From Sycobia sp. Sy_11 (taxonomy: Eukaryota; Arthropoda; Insecta; Hymenoptera; Epichrysomallidae), in contig JACCIC010000150.1 in the NCBI GenBank assembly GCA_018907035.1, positions 816,001 to 880,000 on the forward strand: a stretch of DNA of 64,000 bases, read 5' to 3'. Made by a program: the position numbers and the translations under genes. Positions 1 through 13,708 of the stretch are shown here, piece by piece (within the stretch, counting starts at the first letter, position 1; each line of letters begins with the position of its first letter). Below the pieces are notes generated by a model. That model saw only the letters and a program-made list of their open reading frames with translations. It made no database searches and was not told the origin of the DNA.

Positions 1-2594
1 ACTCCCTGTATTGCTCTCTCACTCTAGGCTAGGCTTCAACTCGTTGTTCCCAGAGCGCGTGATCTAATATATAAGTCTATACGCAGAACTATCGAGGAAT
101 TTCCAAGTAGGCGACGTCTTCGGTACAGATCTGAACTACCATCTCCGGACAATTTAGGATAAGCTTTTCCCGTTTAATATAGATATGACCTGAGATAACA
201 CTCCAAAATTTTACATATTGTATGAAGTCTATCCCAAATTCGAATTTGGACGACTTTGTTGAAATTATGAAACGAGTTTTCATAAATTATTTAAAAAAAA
301 CTAAACTATAACAGTAAAAATTACAGGTTATAGTACCTCCTGTATATAAGATCGTGGTAGAAATCAGAGATATAAACCAATTCAGGTTGCTTCATCTGGC
401 CTTGATGTGCAAGACCTAATAATTTAGCATCGAAAGCTTATTCAGGTAATGAATAGGCTCGAACTAGCGCTTCATTACGTGCCTCTACAAGACTTGAAGA
501 GGTACCTGTTCTGGCCCTGTTCTGCGCGTTCAATAAATTCCTACGCGGGATACATTTTTATACAAACTTACGAAATCCTTTGCTTATTATCAGTCATGCG
601 TATGCATATAATATTATGTATCCTAGTCGTTTTTTAATAATATATTTTTAATATATATATTGAACGATATTAAACAAAAAATAGAAAAATAAATTCTTTA
701 ATTTATCTAAATTATAAGATTAATATTATTAAACTTTATTATTACAATTGAGAAGCATTTATAATAATAAAGTTTTGTTTAATTACGTTTATTTTATTTT
801 TTACTAACAAATATTTAATTCTTCATTAGCTATGGGTACAGTTGAATATCAATCATGCGACTTTAAAACTCCTATTTTTTGACATATAACAGATAATTCG
901 TAAATAAATTAACTTAGAATCGGAACGTGAAAAGTTTATCATTTATATTTGAACAGAAGGAGAATAAATAAACATCAGATAATCATCAATAAAACTCATG
1001 TGAAATCAAAGCATAGAATGTAGATATTTAGTATTATATACATAGACGACTAATAATTTTGATATATAGTAACATAGCAATTCAGCGTTCAACTTCGAGC
1101 GTTACATTGAGCTTAATTGATTTAAGACTAGTTCTGAGCTTATAAATACAATTAGATAACCAGCGACAATTTATTAGGTAAGTAATAATGTTTACTAATT
1201 TGATAACAAATGATCATACTGATTATGATAATGTTTTCGGCGGCTAGCGCTAGGTGTGAGTATGAGTATGATTGATATGATGAGTGGTATGACGATGAGC
1301 ATAGAGCTTTTGTACATATAGTTTGTGTTCAGATCATTTCTTTTTTCTTTATACATTTTAGCTCTTAACTGATAGTATCTGACGAAAATCGACCATCGAT
1401 GACCTCCAAATAGTTTATTAAGACGTACAAAAATACAATTTAAGATAATACTTAGAAATAGATAATGAAAAAGTTTGAAAACATTTAACTCATCAACCAA
1501 TATCTTATCGCTATTTTACTATAGCAGAAGACGTACTTATGGTTATATGGTTATGGTCATTGATGAAGGCATTTCCTGATTTCCTCTAAATGAGACTTTA
1601 TAACCAATGTAAGTATTACGACAATTTTCATAAAAATATATGTATGTATATATGTATATATATATATATCTATTTATATGTATAACTCAAAATATTCAAG
1701 AAATGTAAATGATGATTGACGCGAAATCATACGACATCAGTTGTGTTTATTTTTAGGATTAATAATACTCAAGTTTTAAAGAAGTATTAAGGATCACATG
1801 TGATCATGTCTTTATTTTTTGCAATTGTATTACTTTATACTTTTTTCTAATTGATATATGAAATTTAAGATATTATTTACAAGTTCAATTAAAATCTAAT
1901 CAAATTACTAAATATTTACAATATTGAAACAATTGTATTAATTCTTTATTGATTGCCATGTTAATATTCAGAGTAAGATTATTATTAAATTTTATTCAAT
2001 ATGTTTCAGATCTAAGTTTTCATGAAACAAATATTAATTTGATATATATTTTCTGATATGGAACATATCTCCAATGTCAAATCAAAAACAGGTTTATTGA
2101 GCACTTATTATTAATTATTAATTGATATGTAATGCTAAAAAATTCTCACTGCTATTCCTTTAAATTATATTGTAGATTCTTAAAACTTCATTCCTATTTT
2201 GTTGTAATAGTATAGTCATGATTTTATATTTTCATTTTTATGATTTAAGAACAAATTTGTGTAGATTTATTGATGTTATTTTTCAAACACATTAATTTAT
2301 TGAACTATATCTGTATGCTCGTAAGGACTTTTGTATATGTGGAGTACTTCAAATGCATACGTTCATGTCTGTTTGTGCAAATATTGTACTTATTTTTGTA
2401 TGTATAATTGTGCTCACTAGATGTAATTATGAAATTGTATATAAACTATATTTTAGTTCCTATGATGCTTAGTTTTTATGGTTTTTTTGATTCCAGTTGT
2501 AATCCTGCATGCTTCACAACTACCAAACAGTATCACCAGCAGAGCACCTTCTTTAAATTAATTTGCCACATACCTGAACTCAGTAGATCAAGTA
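1..2594. other. AT-rich intergenic region upstream of Marf
   Basis: No convincing coding sequence was found here; the short open frames have no recognisable domains. The first 550 bases are less AT-rich than the rest. A short TA-rich simple repeat lies near 1630-1670. The last few hundred bases before 2595 should hold the 5' UTR and promoter of the mitofusin gene, but no clear TATA or initiator pair was picked out. Confidence 0.6.
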
Positions 2595-5500
2595 ATGGCT
2601 GCATATATTAATCGCACAATGTCTATGATTTCTGGAGAAAATCAGTTTCGCACAAATGATATTAGAACTGAAAATTCTCCTCTACAGATATTTGTGAAAG
2701 CTAAGAAAAAAATCAATGATATTTTTCTGGAGATCAATGACTATGTATACGATACTGAACAGTTTATTTGCTGTGAGTACATCTCAAATAAACAATTTTG
2801 AAATGTGAATTAATTTAATCAAAATGCTTATTATTATGTAGCTTTACGGGATGATCGTAAAATTATAACACCTGAAGAAGTAAAAAATGTTGAAAACTAT
2901 AAGAATAAAGTTCAAGCCATCCGAGATGTGCTAAAAAGAGATCATATGAAAGTAGCTTTCTTTGGAAGGTATATTAACTAGTGATTATTTACTTATTAAT
3001 TTTTTTAATTTTAATAAAAAATTTAATAGACATTGTTTTTATAATATCTTTAAAAAATTTGTGATAATAGAAAATTGAACTCAGATTTTTAAGTAACCTC
3101 ATCTCAGGAAGTAAAGTTTGACATTCATATATAATTAATTGAATTTTACACAAACTAAGATTATTTTTAATGTAAAATTTTCCTATATAAATTATTTTAT
3201 TTGAAGTTCTTGATATTTGAATTATAAATTTGAATGAATTAATTTTTTGAATAAATTATTATTTTATTATCTGCATAAATAAATAAATGAATATAATTGT
3301 ATATTATTTAAAGAACAAGCAATGGTAAAAGTACAGTTATCAACGCTATGTTGCGGGATAAAATATTACCTAGTGGTATTGGTCATACCACCAATTGTTT
3401 TCTACAAGTTGAAGGATCTGATAGTTCAGAAGCATATCTAATGACTGAAGGATCTAATGTAAAACAGTCAGTGCAATCAGTTGGTCAACTTGGTCATGCT
3501 TTATGCAAAGAAAAATTATGTGAAAGCAGCTTAGTAAAAATCTTTTGGCCAAAAGATAAGTGTTTACTTTTACGAGATGATGTAGTTTTTGTTGACAGTC
3601 CTGGCGTTGATGTAACACATAATGTCGATGACTGGATTGATAAACAATGTCTGGATGCTGATGTTTTTGTCTTAGTGGCAAATGCAGAATCTACGTTAAT
3701 GATTGCTGTTTGTATCAGATTAACAAGATTTAATTAATTATATTTCCAAGATATAAATATAATTTAAAAATTTTACATATACTTATAAATTTGATTACAG
3801 GAAAAGAATTTTTTTCACAAAGTTTCAACCAAATTATCTAAACCTAATATATTTATTTTAAATAATCGATGGGATGCATCTGCGTCAGAACCTGAGTTTC
3901 TTGATGAGGTATTATACATAAATATACATTTATTTTTAATAATCTAAAAATCTTTAGTTTCTATTTTTAATTATAAAAGTTCTTGATACCAAGAATTTAT
4001 TCTTTAGCTGGTCGATGAACAAAAGGAGGTAAGATCTTGTTATGCATCATAAGATCTGTAAATAAAATTTACAGTATTTTAATCTAAATTTTGCAACGTT
4101 TATATTAATTTAAAATTTTTAAAAAGATTCGCACTATATAATTTGAACACTAAAAAATTTTCATCGAATGATTAAATTTTCATAATATTCTGGATGTATT
4201 TACAGCTAGTCTCAGATATAACAAGAATTAGTTGTACACTTGTAAAATTGTATGACTAATGCAAATTCAATTGCAAGTGGTTGGGTATTGATGAAATAAT
4301 GACTGACCGGGCTGAACGCCGAATAGGAACATTTACGTGATATAAATGTATTTTATTCGAATAAACATCCTGTTTTTCTCTCTGCTTGTCATCTTAATTT
4401 CCATGCCATTATACAATAAGCAAAATAAATGAATGATCATTAATGATGAATATTGTCACAAAAGGAAAACATATATGTTAAATTTCTTTTAAAATATTAA
4501 TGGTCTTCTGGATCTAGTTATATCTGGGACATTCTGCATATGCATACATGCACAGTAGTTTTATATTCAAGCTTCTTTATTTTTAATATGCTTCTTATAT
4601 GTATTTGTATAATGTAACTTACAAATATTTAACATATTTTTGTTCAAGGTAAGGGCACAGCACCAAGAACGAGCAGTTGATTTTTTAGTAAAAGAATTAA
4701 AAGTTTGTAGTCTAAAAGATGCAGAAGAACGCGTTTTTTTTATTTCTGCCAAAGAAATGCTTCAAGCACGACTTCAAGAACAAAAAGGACAGCCAGCTCA
4801 TAGTGAGTTTATATTAACATACTTCTGTTTAAAAATTTATTTTTTATATGTTAATTAATATATTACAGTTGGTGCACTAGCTGAAGGATTTCAAAATCGC
4901 TACTTTGAATTTCAAGATTTTGAACGAAAATTCGAAGAGTGTATTTCCAAATCGGCAGTGAAAACAAAATTTGAACAGCACTCCAAGCGAGGAAAACATA
5001 TTTCAACGTCAGTACTTTTTTTTTTTATTAAATAATAATTAAGAAAACTATCTTAATAATATTTTTATTTATTTACAGAGAAATTCGTCAAACATTAGAC
5101 GAAATTTTAGAGCGTACACAAAACATGAAAGCAGAACAAGTAAACATTAAGAAAGAAGTACATGATAAATTAAATTTTACAGAACAACAGTTAGTGCTCT
5201 TGACACAAGAAATGAAAGACAAAATTCATCATATGGTTGAAGATGTTGAGCAAAGAGTATCAAAAGCCTTGAATGAGGAAATTCGTCGATTAGCTGTACT
5301 TGTTGATGAATTTAGTTTGCCCTTCCATCCTGAACCTTTAGTATTAAATGTTTATAAACGTGAACTTCATGTTCATGTTGAATCTGGTCTTGGTTCAAAT
5401 TTAAGAGCTCGATTGAGTACAGCCTTAGCATTAAACATTGAAAATTCACAAAGAGAAATGACAGAAAGAATGTCGTGTCTGTTGCCTGAAAATAAGCGGC

Positions 5501-6734
5501 AAATGTCTTTAAATGTATTACCTAGAAGAGAACCTTTTGAAATACTTTATAGATTGAATTGCGATAATTTGTGTGCTGATTTCCATGAAGATTTGGAGTT
5601 TCGTTTTTCATGGGGAATCACGGCTCTTATAAATAGATTTGCAGGAAAGAAAAGTCAGAGATTAGCCATTACAAATTTACCTCAAGAGGTTGGATTTATT
5701 TTTACTATTTTTACTAAATTAACAAGATTTATTTGATGTGCATAATTTATAATTTTTTTTGTAGTTTCCTCAATCTCTTATGTCTCCTGCTGATAGTATA
5801 GATTCTCCTAAATATGTCACTAATTCGAATTCTTTCGCGACAAGTACAGACGATTGGTCATTAGCTACTAAAGTAGCAATAGCATCAGTAAGCTCACAAG
5901 GAACAATGGGAGGTCTGATAATTGCAGGATTTGTAAGTTTTCAGAAATATTTATTACTTCATGAGATTGATTTCTTTTTCTACTTTTTATTACTGACTTA
6001 ATTAATAATTATTAATTATTAATAATTAATACAAGATTATTTATTTAGTATATATAAAATGTGCTTTTTCATTATAAGAATGTTTAATTCTATATAATTG
6101 CAGACAAACTTTTATGTTTCAACACAATATGTTTTGATATTCGTTTAAAGAAAACCTACAATGTTCTTGTTTAGCTTTAAGATTCAGATAAGATTCATTA
6201 AAAAAGATTAACTAAAGTGTACATGATATATAAATTATTACCTTTATCATTTAGATGTTCAAAACTGTTGGATGGAAACTTATAGCTGTAACTGGAGCTA
6301 TTTTTGGTGCTTTCTATTTATATGAACGTTTGACATGGACAAACAAAGCAAAAGAGCGTGAATTTAAAAAGCAATATGTAGCACATGCTACAAGAAAATT
6401 AAAACTTATTGTAGATCTCACTGCAGCAAATTGCAGTCATCAAGTTCAACAGTAATTAAAAAAAATTTTTATTAAATCAAAAAAATTATTTATAAATTTA
6501 AGTACTCTTTTCTATTCTTTTCATTGTAGGGAATTATCCAGCACATTTGCTCGTCTATGTCACTTGATTGATGAAACAACTACTGAAATGGATAACGAAT
6601 TACAAACGATTGCAGTTACTCTTCGTATATTGGAAGAAGCAGCTACAAATGCCAAAGTTCTTAGAAATAAGGCAAATTATCTAGTAAATGAACTTGATTT
6701 ATTTGATGCAGCATACTTAAAATCTTTACACTAA
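2595..6734 (+). CDS. Marf: Mitofusin (Marf), mitochondrial outer-membrane fusion GTPase, 10 coding exons
   Basis: Dynamin-family GTPase that tethers and fuses mitochondrial outer membranes. Coding exons read from GT-AG junctions: 2595-2772, 2842-2968, 3314-3707, 3801-3908, 4649-4802, 4869-5007, 5079-5688, 5765-5932, 6255-6451 and 6530-6734; they total 2280 nt (759 aa), near the usual insect length. The start is the ATG at 2595 ([11 protein letters not shown]), which resembles known insect mitofusin N-termini. G1 (GRTSNGKST, about residue 100) is built across intron 2. GHTTNCF (G2 region), DSPGVD (G3, about 196) and NNRWD (G4, about 253) follow. A heptad-rich HR1 region (about 340-420) precedes the paired hydrophobic membrane segment (about 618-650), then [13 protein letters not shown] and the HR2 coiled coil to the C-terminus. 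The frame is intact, so the gene looks functional. Splice sites are inferred, not supported by transcripts. Confidence 0.95.
4008..4028 (+). other. Candidate 21-nt in-frame microexon in Marf intron 4
   Basis: Between exons 4 and 5, a TTCTTTAG acceptor-like sequence is followed by 21 bases encoding LVDEQKE and then a strong GTAAG donor. Inclusion would keep the reading frame and add seven charged residues just after the G4 region of the GTPase domain. Skipping gives the standard mitofusin sequence. Whether it is used is unknown. Confidence 0.35.
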
Positions 6735-7446
6735 ATTTTTTATAAAAATTATTTTATTCATATCACTGAATTGAAAAGAAAAGGGAAATGTCATCAATGT
6801 ACATATACAAGCTAAATTTGTTTATCTTGCGAATATCTTATGATTTCAAAGGAATACTCCATATTTAAAATTCTAGTCTTAATTTCTCTGATTTAGTTAA
6901 CGGTCACATATCTTTTGTCCTCGAAATAAGTGTATCAGTGCTAGATTATATATAGAAAATCATACTTTAAGTAAAAAAATTAAATTTGATCTATATTCCA
7001 AAATACTTAGTTATTTGTAATATAGGTGAAATTTTTTTTACTTAAAAATTATTCTTTGTATACAAACTTGTGTCATAAACTTATTCAGATAGGGTTTAGA
7101 AAGATTCGTTAATTTTTCTTATTTTATTATATAATTTTTGATAAGTACAACTGAAAAAGTTTTTATTGATCTATTCTAATTAATTATTAGCAATTGTGTA
7201 ATTTTTAGTAAATGATTTTTTCCATTAGTGATTTCTAGATCTATAATAATCAATTTTTATTTATGAATAATATGAGCTGTGCTTTATAAATATTAGTTAA
7301 ATTTGATATATACATAATTATAAAATTTAGTAAAATAAATGATTTATTGTTAATAAAACACTCCCACTTTTATTTAATACCTATTTATTTAAATTGCCTT
7401 ATAGTGCAATGATATTCAACTAACACTATAAGAATTATGTTACATT
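6735..7446. other. Convergent 3' UTR/intergenic spacer
   Basis: About 710 AT-rich bases separate the Marf stop codon from the OSCP gene, which is read from the other strand. Several AATAAA-like signals occur on both strands, as expected for two converging 3' UTRs. No coding sequence was seen. Confidence 0.6.
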
Positions 7447-8578
7447 TTAAATAGCAGTTTCAATGAGTTCTGTGTATTTCTTCAACTTGCTGGCAACACT
7501 CATATCCACATATTTATCTCCAACTGACACAATCATGCCAGCTATAATGGAAGGATCAACTTTTGTTGTGAGCTGAATATTTTGACCTGGTTTCACAAGT
7601 GACTTCAGTGCAGCTTGCAATTTTGTTTTATTTTCTGAATCAAGAGGTTTAGCAGTAATTACTTCACATACAACATCTCCTCTACTAGCTGCCATAATTA
7701 ATTTAAAAATATTAATCACTTGATTTACTTTATTCAATCTACCATTTTCAGCCAAAAGACTTAAAAGATTTACTGTAGAAGCATTTAAACCTGCTCCAAT
7801 TTCTTTAAAAGCACTAGCTTTTACTTTTCGTTTAATAGAAGGATCTTTAACAAATTCCGCCAATTTCTTATCAGTTTTTAACAGACCCTACAGAAACATT
7901 TTATTTAAAGTTATAATTAAAAAGCACAATACAGAAGTTAATCATACCTGGAATTTAATTAAATCTTTTTCAACAGCAGGTAAAGATTTTTGTTTACTGG
8001 CAGCAGAAAATAATGCAGTGGCATAACGACCTTCTAAACCAAAAACTTGAATTGGTGGCTGTAAATGAAATTCTATTTAACAAATACTGACATAATTACG
8101 ATTCATTCAGTATTAAATATAAAAATATTACCTTAATCATTTGCTGAACTACAGATGAAGACGAGAAAGATCTTGCCTGAGAAAATAGCTTATATATATT
8201 TAAAAAGTTAATTTTTAGAAATATTAATAATTTTGGTATCATAGTTTTGAATTATATAAGTCATATTTGATTTATGAAATCATTATTAATGAAGTTATGA
8301 ATTATTAAAATCTTAAATAAATTTTATTTTAAAATGTTTATTGATAAGAATTTATTAAAAAATTAAGAAAATCAAAGTCTAAATAGACATAAAAAGAAAA
8401 TTGTTGAACAGGGATTGAATAAGAAGGTTAAATCTAAATCTTGAAATATGTTCTTATAAAAAATATAGATATGAAAACTGTAATCACATTTCTATCAATC
8501 AGCTATACTTTAAATTTATTCGATTTTTTTTTTTATGAATGATTAACTTACGATAATATTAATTTTACTTGTAGCCAT
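7447..8578 (-). CDS. ATPsynO: ATP synthase subunit O, mitochondrial (OSCP), 4 coding exons
   Basis: Oligomycin-sensitivity-conferring protein, the peripheral-stalk subunit that links F1 to Fo in mitochondrial ATP synthase. Coding exons on the minus strand: 8578-8552, 8176-8132, 8058-7948 and 7887-7447, totalling 624 nt (207 aa), the usual length for the family. The N-terminus ([17 protein letters not shown]) is rich in Ser, Arg and hydrophobic residues and lacks acidic residues, as in a mitochondrial presequence. The mature part starts near [16 protein letters not shown], the conserved OSCP N-terminal motif. The C-terminal domain includes [20 protein letters not shown], typical of the delta/OSCP family. 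All junctions follow GT-AG and keep frame. It converges on Marf. The gene appears intact. Confidence 0.95.
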
Positions 8579-9250
8579 TTCGAAAAACTTTAGATGGAAA
8601 ATGATATATCTGGAATTAACATTAAAGAATACCACTACATAACTAAAATCAGCTATAATTGCATAACTCTGGTTTCTGGCTCTATCGTCACTTCGTGATT
8701 CAGTTCTGCAGTCTGCTGCTTCTGCTCTGTTTCTGTATCTAGAATTGGATCATGGAACCATTTAGAACGTGGTTGAATCTTGAAAATATATAGGGAGAAT
8801 TTACTCGATCGCAGCGCCACGCTGAACTACCAGAACGGAAGTAAATTTACTTCAACGTCTCATTCCCTCAATTTTGATTTTAAATAATTAAAAAATATTT
8901 TGTATAAATCTTTAGACTTGCCTGCAAGTGGCAAAACTTTCTTAGAGTTCATAACATTTCTCTAAGTCGGGTAAAAAATTAAGAAAATTCGTACAAATTT
9001 GTCTTCTGCTCCACGTAGTGTTAGTGCTTTCAAAGAAAGCAATTATTATAAATTTTCGGTATCATTTACATACATAATTCAAGTGTCGCCATTTGTAAGA
9101 TTAAATAATAAATCAAATAAAATTTGTTTCACCGTTCTACGTATTGTATAAACAAAATGAGGTATCAAAGTAAATTTATAATGCACGAAATACCCTGCAA
9201 CTGATAATCACTATTTTTGGAGATAAAAAAGAGAACAATTTAGTTTAGGT
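8579..9250. other. OSCP 5' UTR/promoter and intergenic sequence
   Basis: This stretch lies upstream of the OSCP start (minus strand) and before the BEL/Pao element. The part at 8640-8860 is less AT-rich and probably holds the OSCP transcription start. No other gene was seen. Confidence 0.5.
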
Positions 9251-9535
9251 ATTGTTCGAGAACGAATCATTTATATAAGTACAAAAAACCACTAATAGAT
9301 GGCGCGATTATATTTTCTGCCATATCGCCTATAAAAGGCGGGCCCAGGCAGTATCAAGGCTTAGTCTTTCTTAAACCTTCAGTCGAAGCAGACCTCAAGT
9401 ACGCGTACGTTCATCGAAAGTGTGTGATTAGTAATTAAACTATCGTTTCAATTGGCGGGCTGTGCCCACTCTTAAACCAAACTTGGCGCTTGGCGGGCTG
9501 TGCTCAGTTTTACACAACCTATAATTGAACAAGTA
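9251..9535 (+). promoter_or_regulatory. Putative 5' LTR/promoter of the BEL/Pao element
   Basis: The sequence contains a TATA box (CCTATAAAAGG near 9329-9339) inside an otherwise non-coding block just upstream of gag. Two copies of GGCGGGCTGTGC (near 9455 and 9492) form a short internal repeat. A possible LTR start is the TG near 9252. The boundaries are uncertain because no matching 3' LTR was recognised. Confidence 0.4.
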
Positions 9536-9671
9536 TGTGACAACGGGCGCGTGCCTCTTCAATTCGTCCTTTTTCTTTTCTTCATTACAAAATGATTTAT
9601 TTTCTTTTCTTTACATTATTAGTTATATGCTACGGGATGAAAAATCCTTATTTACACACGACGTTGACACA

Positions 9672-10905
9672 ATGGCACTCGCTACGCTAAAGAAACTAAT
9701 AAGGGAATAAACTGTTCGGGCGGACAGTATTAAGCGACTCATCCGCAAAGGTAGGGAAAATTTAGCTGAACGATTAAACAAGACTGTGCTTCGTTTAACT
9801 CTTGATAAGTTACGAGCTTATTAGGCTGATTACAGAAGCTCACACATAGAAATTGCGAGCCGACATGATGCAGCAACCGATCCTTATGTCATAGACAAGA
9901 TATATGAACGCCTGAAAGAAGAAGTGGAGCACTGTGAGGCAGAAATTGAAGATCAACTATCCCTAACTCGACGTATCATCAACGCACCCGCTTCCCCATC
10001 TGCACCCCATCTCGCTACTACGTTCAGCTCAGGTACTGCTAAATTACCGAAACTTCAACTTCCCACGTTTAGCGGAAGATATATAGATTGGCCTGCATTT
10101 CGTGATCTATTTACGTGCATGGTACACAACGAACTTACTATATCCAACTCGGTGAAACTTCAATATCTAAAGGGATGCTTGAAGGGTGAGGCCGCTGAAT
10201 TTATTAAAAATGTTTCCGTAACTGAAGCCAATTACTCCTCTACTTGGGAGTCATTACAAGAGCGATACCAAAGCTTGTCCCGAATAGTCAATGCTCACAT
10301 GAATACGCTAGAGCGCCTACCGCATTGCTCGAAGGTTTCAGCGAATCATTTACGAGAACTCCGAGACATGACCCAACAAGCAGTGCAAGCCTTGAAGAAT
10401 CTAGGACAAGAAATTGAGCACTGGGACTACTGGTTGGTATACCGAATGGTTAACTGTTTCGATGCCGATACACGGATTTTATGGGGAGCTCAATGTAACT
10501 CTAAATCCATGAACTCTGAACGATTACCAACATTTAAGGATATGTTGCAATTTCTGAGCGATCGAATCGATTCACTAGAGGTTGGCATATTGAATCCCGC
10601 AGCGCTGAGAAGTACCGACAGTTCAATACGGCCACGGTCAACATCATTGAAAAGCTTTCATGTAATTTCTAATAAAGCTGTACCTTATCCGGTGCGGAAA
10701 TGTGCACTATATTCTTCCGATCATTACATCAATCAATGCGTTCAATTTAAGAACAAGACAGTACCAGATCGTCGTAAAGATGTACAGCGTCTCAAATTGT
10801 GCTAAAACTATCGCGGGGCTCACGCAGTGGGAAAGTGTAGATCAATTCGAAGATTTGCGATGTGCAGCGCAAAACATCACACCTTAATTCACGAGGCACC
10901 TGTCG
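9672..10905 (+). pseudogene. BEL/Pao gag (DUF1759-type), broken
   Basis: A continuous gag-like reading is visible from about 9672, with in-frame stops near 9707 and 9821, then a long open stretch 9924-10805. It carries PKLQLPTFSGRYIDWPAFRD, the hallmark of the DUF1759 capsid-like domain of Pao/BEL gag. Downstream, a degraded zinc-knuckle region follows (CALYSSDHYINQC) and continues in another frame after 10800. Capsid role is inferred from the family. The stops and frameshift make it a pseudogene. Confidence 0.85.
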
Positions 10906-10959
10906 CTGACAAGACGGACGAGCCGTCTTCGAGATCTGTGCCGACATCATGACTAGATA

Positions 10960-11498
10960 CTCCAATCGAGCTTACTTCGTTGGAGCGAGACACAAAAGTT
11001 CTGTCCGTTCAATCAACAAAAGCAGTGATTTTAGCCACTGCGAAGATCCGACTCCATGGTTTTCAGGGGACAAATGCAGAAGCAAGAGCCCTTTTGGACT
11101 CAGGCTCAGAAGCAACATTCATCACTATATCGATTGAGCAACTGCTTAAGCTGACCCAAAGGCGTGCATGTGTTCAAGTTTTCGGCCTCGCACATGCTCC
11201 ATTGGGAAAGTGTGCATCCAGTGCCACATTATGTATTCAGTCCTTAACTCAACCAGATTTTTCGCTGACTTGTCAAGCCCTGATTTTACCACGTCTGTCC
11301 AGGATCTTACCATCCAGAACATCAGATATTCCACCTCTGGATGAAACAGTTCAGCTAACTTTAGCGGATCTAGAGTTTCATACGCCAGCCAAAATCGACA
11401 TTATATTAGGCGTTGATATGTATTCCCAGATCATACGCTCAGGTGTAATAAACCTGAAACCACACAGCATTATTGCACAATGCACTGAGTTCGGGTGA
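10960..11498 (+). pseudogene. BEL/Pao aspartic protease domain
   Basis: The open stretch 10980-11498 encodes a retropepsin-like domain with ALLDSGSEATFI, the active-site motif (D-S-G) of BEL/Pao proteases, and further on KIDIILGVDMYSQII, matching the conserved second half of the fold (I-L-G-x-D). In intact elements it would process Gag-Pol. It ends at a stop before the RT segment, so it is separated from downstream pol by mutation. Confidence 0.85.
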
Positions 11499-11639
11499 AT
11501 CCTATCAGGAATTCTAAATAGCTCAGACCTATCTACGACTATAACTTCAGATCTCTCCGTTACAACTACCATCGAGGAAGATGTAGTCGATGTTATAAAA
11601 CGATTTTGGGAGATTGAGGAGGTACCTACCTAACCAATT

Positions 11640-13330
11640 GGAATGACGCTAGAAGATCAGCTGTGTGAAAACCATTACCGAGATACCCACAACCGAAAAC
11701 AAGACGGCCGCTATGTAGTCCGGCTCTCACTACGCTCAAACCTTCCATTGGTAGCAAACGAAACTCAGCGTGCTGCTTACAAGTCTCTAATATCGATGGA
11801 GAAGCGATTTTCTATGAACAAGCAACTATACCAAGCTTACCGCGATTTTATGCCTGAATATGAAGCACTAGGGCATATGGAAATAGTACCATCCTCAGAA
11901 CTGCATCATCCTAAGTCGTGGTATCTACCACATCACGCTGTGTTCAGAACCAGCCTAAACAATTTTAAATTAAGAGTCGTATTCGACGCCTCGAGATTAA
12001 CGAGCACTAAAATATGTCTGAATCACTATTTACGATCCGGTCGGCTACTTCAACGAGACATTACTTTGGTCTTAATCGAATGGCGTCGTTACCAATACGT
12101 TTTTCTGGCTGACATTGTGAAAATGTATCGGCAAATTCTGATGCACCTAGAAGATTGTGAGATTCAACGAATTTTATGGAGAGAATCGCCTACGATGCCA
12201 CCTGGAGAATATCGGCTGAAAACGGTGACCGTGAACGAAGGAGTCAAGTTTCCGGAAGCAGCAGTGTGTCTGCGTGATAACACGTATGTCGATGATGTTT
12301 TAGCTGGAACCGATCACCTTGAAAGTGCTATCGAGCTACAGAATCAGCTTATATCCCTGCTACGTTCCGGCGGACTTGAACTAGGTAAATGAGCTGCTAA
12401 TGACCCGTCGCTAATTCCTATCACTGCCTCTCAAGCAAAATCATCTGGTGTAATCTAATTTAATGAATCCGTGACTACACTGGGTTTAACTTGGAACCCT
12501 GAGTTGGACCGCTTTTCGCCGAATATACCTAGGATTGATACTACATGCACGCTGATCACTAAGAGGACTGTATTGTCCGGTCTGGCACGCCTATACGATC
12601 CTCTCGGTTGGTTATCACCAATCTCAATAGCTGTTAAGGTCTTAATACAAGATATTTGGTTAGCGAAAGTGACATGGGATGAACCACTGCCCCGTGAATT
12701 AGCTAATCAATGGATTGACATGCATCGATCTTGGTTAACCCTAGCCGGACTTGGGCTGAGATGCACTCAAGAGTCTCGGTTGGAAATCCACGGAATCGCA
12801 GACTCCTATAAGCGTTTCTACGGAGCAGTTGTCTATATAAGGGTGCATACGGACGCAAATCATTATTAAGTATCCTTGCTGATGGCCAAAATCAAAGTAT
12901 CTCCAATCAAAACCGTCACTGTTCCTAATCTGGAATTGTGTGGAGCGGCGCTACTAGTCAGAGTAATCAGACACCTCCTAAAAATGAAATGACTTACAAG
13001 AATCCCAATCTACGCCTGGTGCGATAGTCAAGTTGTGTTAGCCTGGCTCAAGAAGCACCCTCGCAATTGGAAAACCTTTATAGCCAACCGGGTTTCCTTT
13101 ATATAAAATGAATTGCCTACCGCATCTTGGAATTACGTATCAACAAACGAAAACCCCGCGAATTTGGCCATCCGAGGCATTCAACCAAGTAATCTGATGT
13201 CGTCTTCATTATGGTGACATGGACCAGCCTGGCTCAGTGACTCACTCACCCATTGGAGGATATGCCAAAATACGTCGTCTACTAATGAACGGGAATCTTC
13301 GCAATCTTCATTACAAAACTTCATCGCCGT
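11640..13330 (+). pseudogene. BEL/Pao reverse transcriptase and RNase H, broken
   Basis: The frame at 11643-12392 shows BEL/Pao RT features: YLPHHAVFR, LRVVFDASR, FLADIVKMYRQI and the catalytic YVDDVL box. Sequence is missing just before YVDDVL (an internal deletion removes part of the palm). The connection domain follows at 12471-12869 (LTWNPELDRF, LYDPLGWLSP), then RNase H-like remnants to about 13200 in shifted frames. Many stops show long decay. Between 13330 and 13700 lies degraded pol-derived sequence with a run of 11 G bases near 13577. Confidence 0.85.
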
Positions 13331-13708
13331 ACAATCTCAAACACCAAGTCAGCAGGCATCACCAAATGGCTTAATTGACCAATTTTCAAGTTTATCAAGT
13401 CTGACAAGAGTAACCGCATGGATTCTGAGATTCAAAATTAACTGCCAGCGAAAACGGAATGGAGAACACTTGATGCGAGCCTTCTTATCAACGCAGGAAC
13501 TATCCGGCGGTCGAGAGTTAAATCTACGATGCATACAAAAAATATCGTTTCCGTCGGAGTTAGCGTCCTTGCAAATGGGGGGGGGGGCAGTGATACCGTT
13601 GAAAAGCGCTGAAAAAAAAGGACTGAATCCATTCCTTGACAAAAATGGCCTCGTGAGAGTTGAGGACGGCTTCGTCATTTTAATCTCAGTTTCACTTCAT
13701 AACATCCT

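Noticed and set aside
3454..3681. Minus-strand ORF in Marf
   Set aside because: Shadow of the conserved GTPase exon on the opposite strand.
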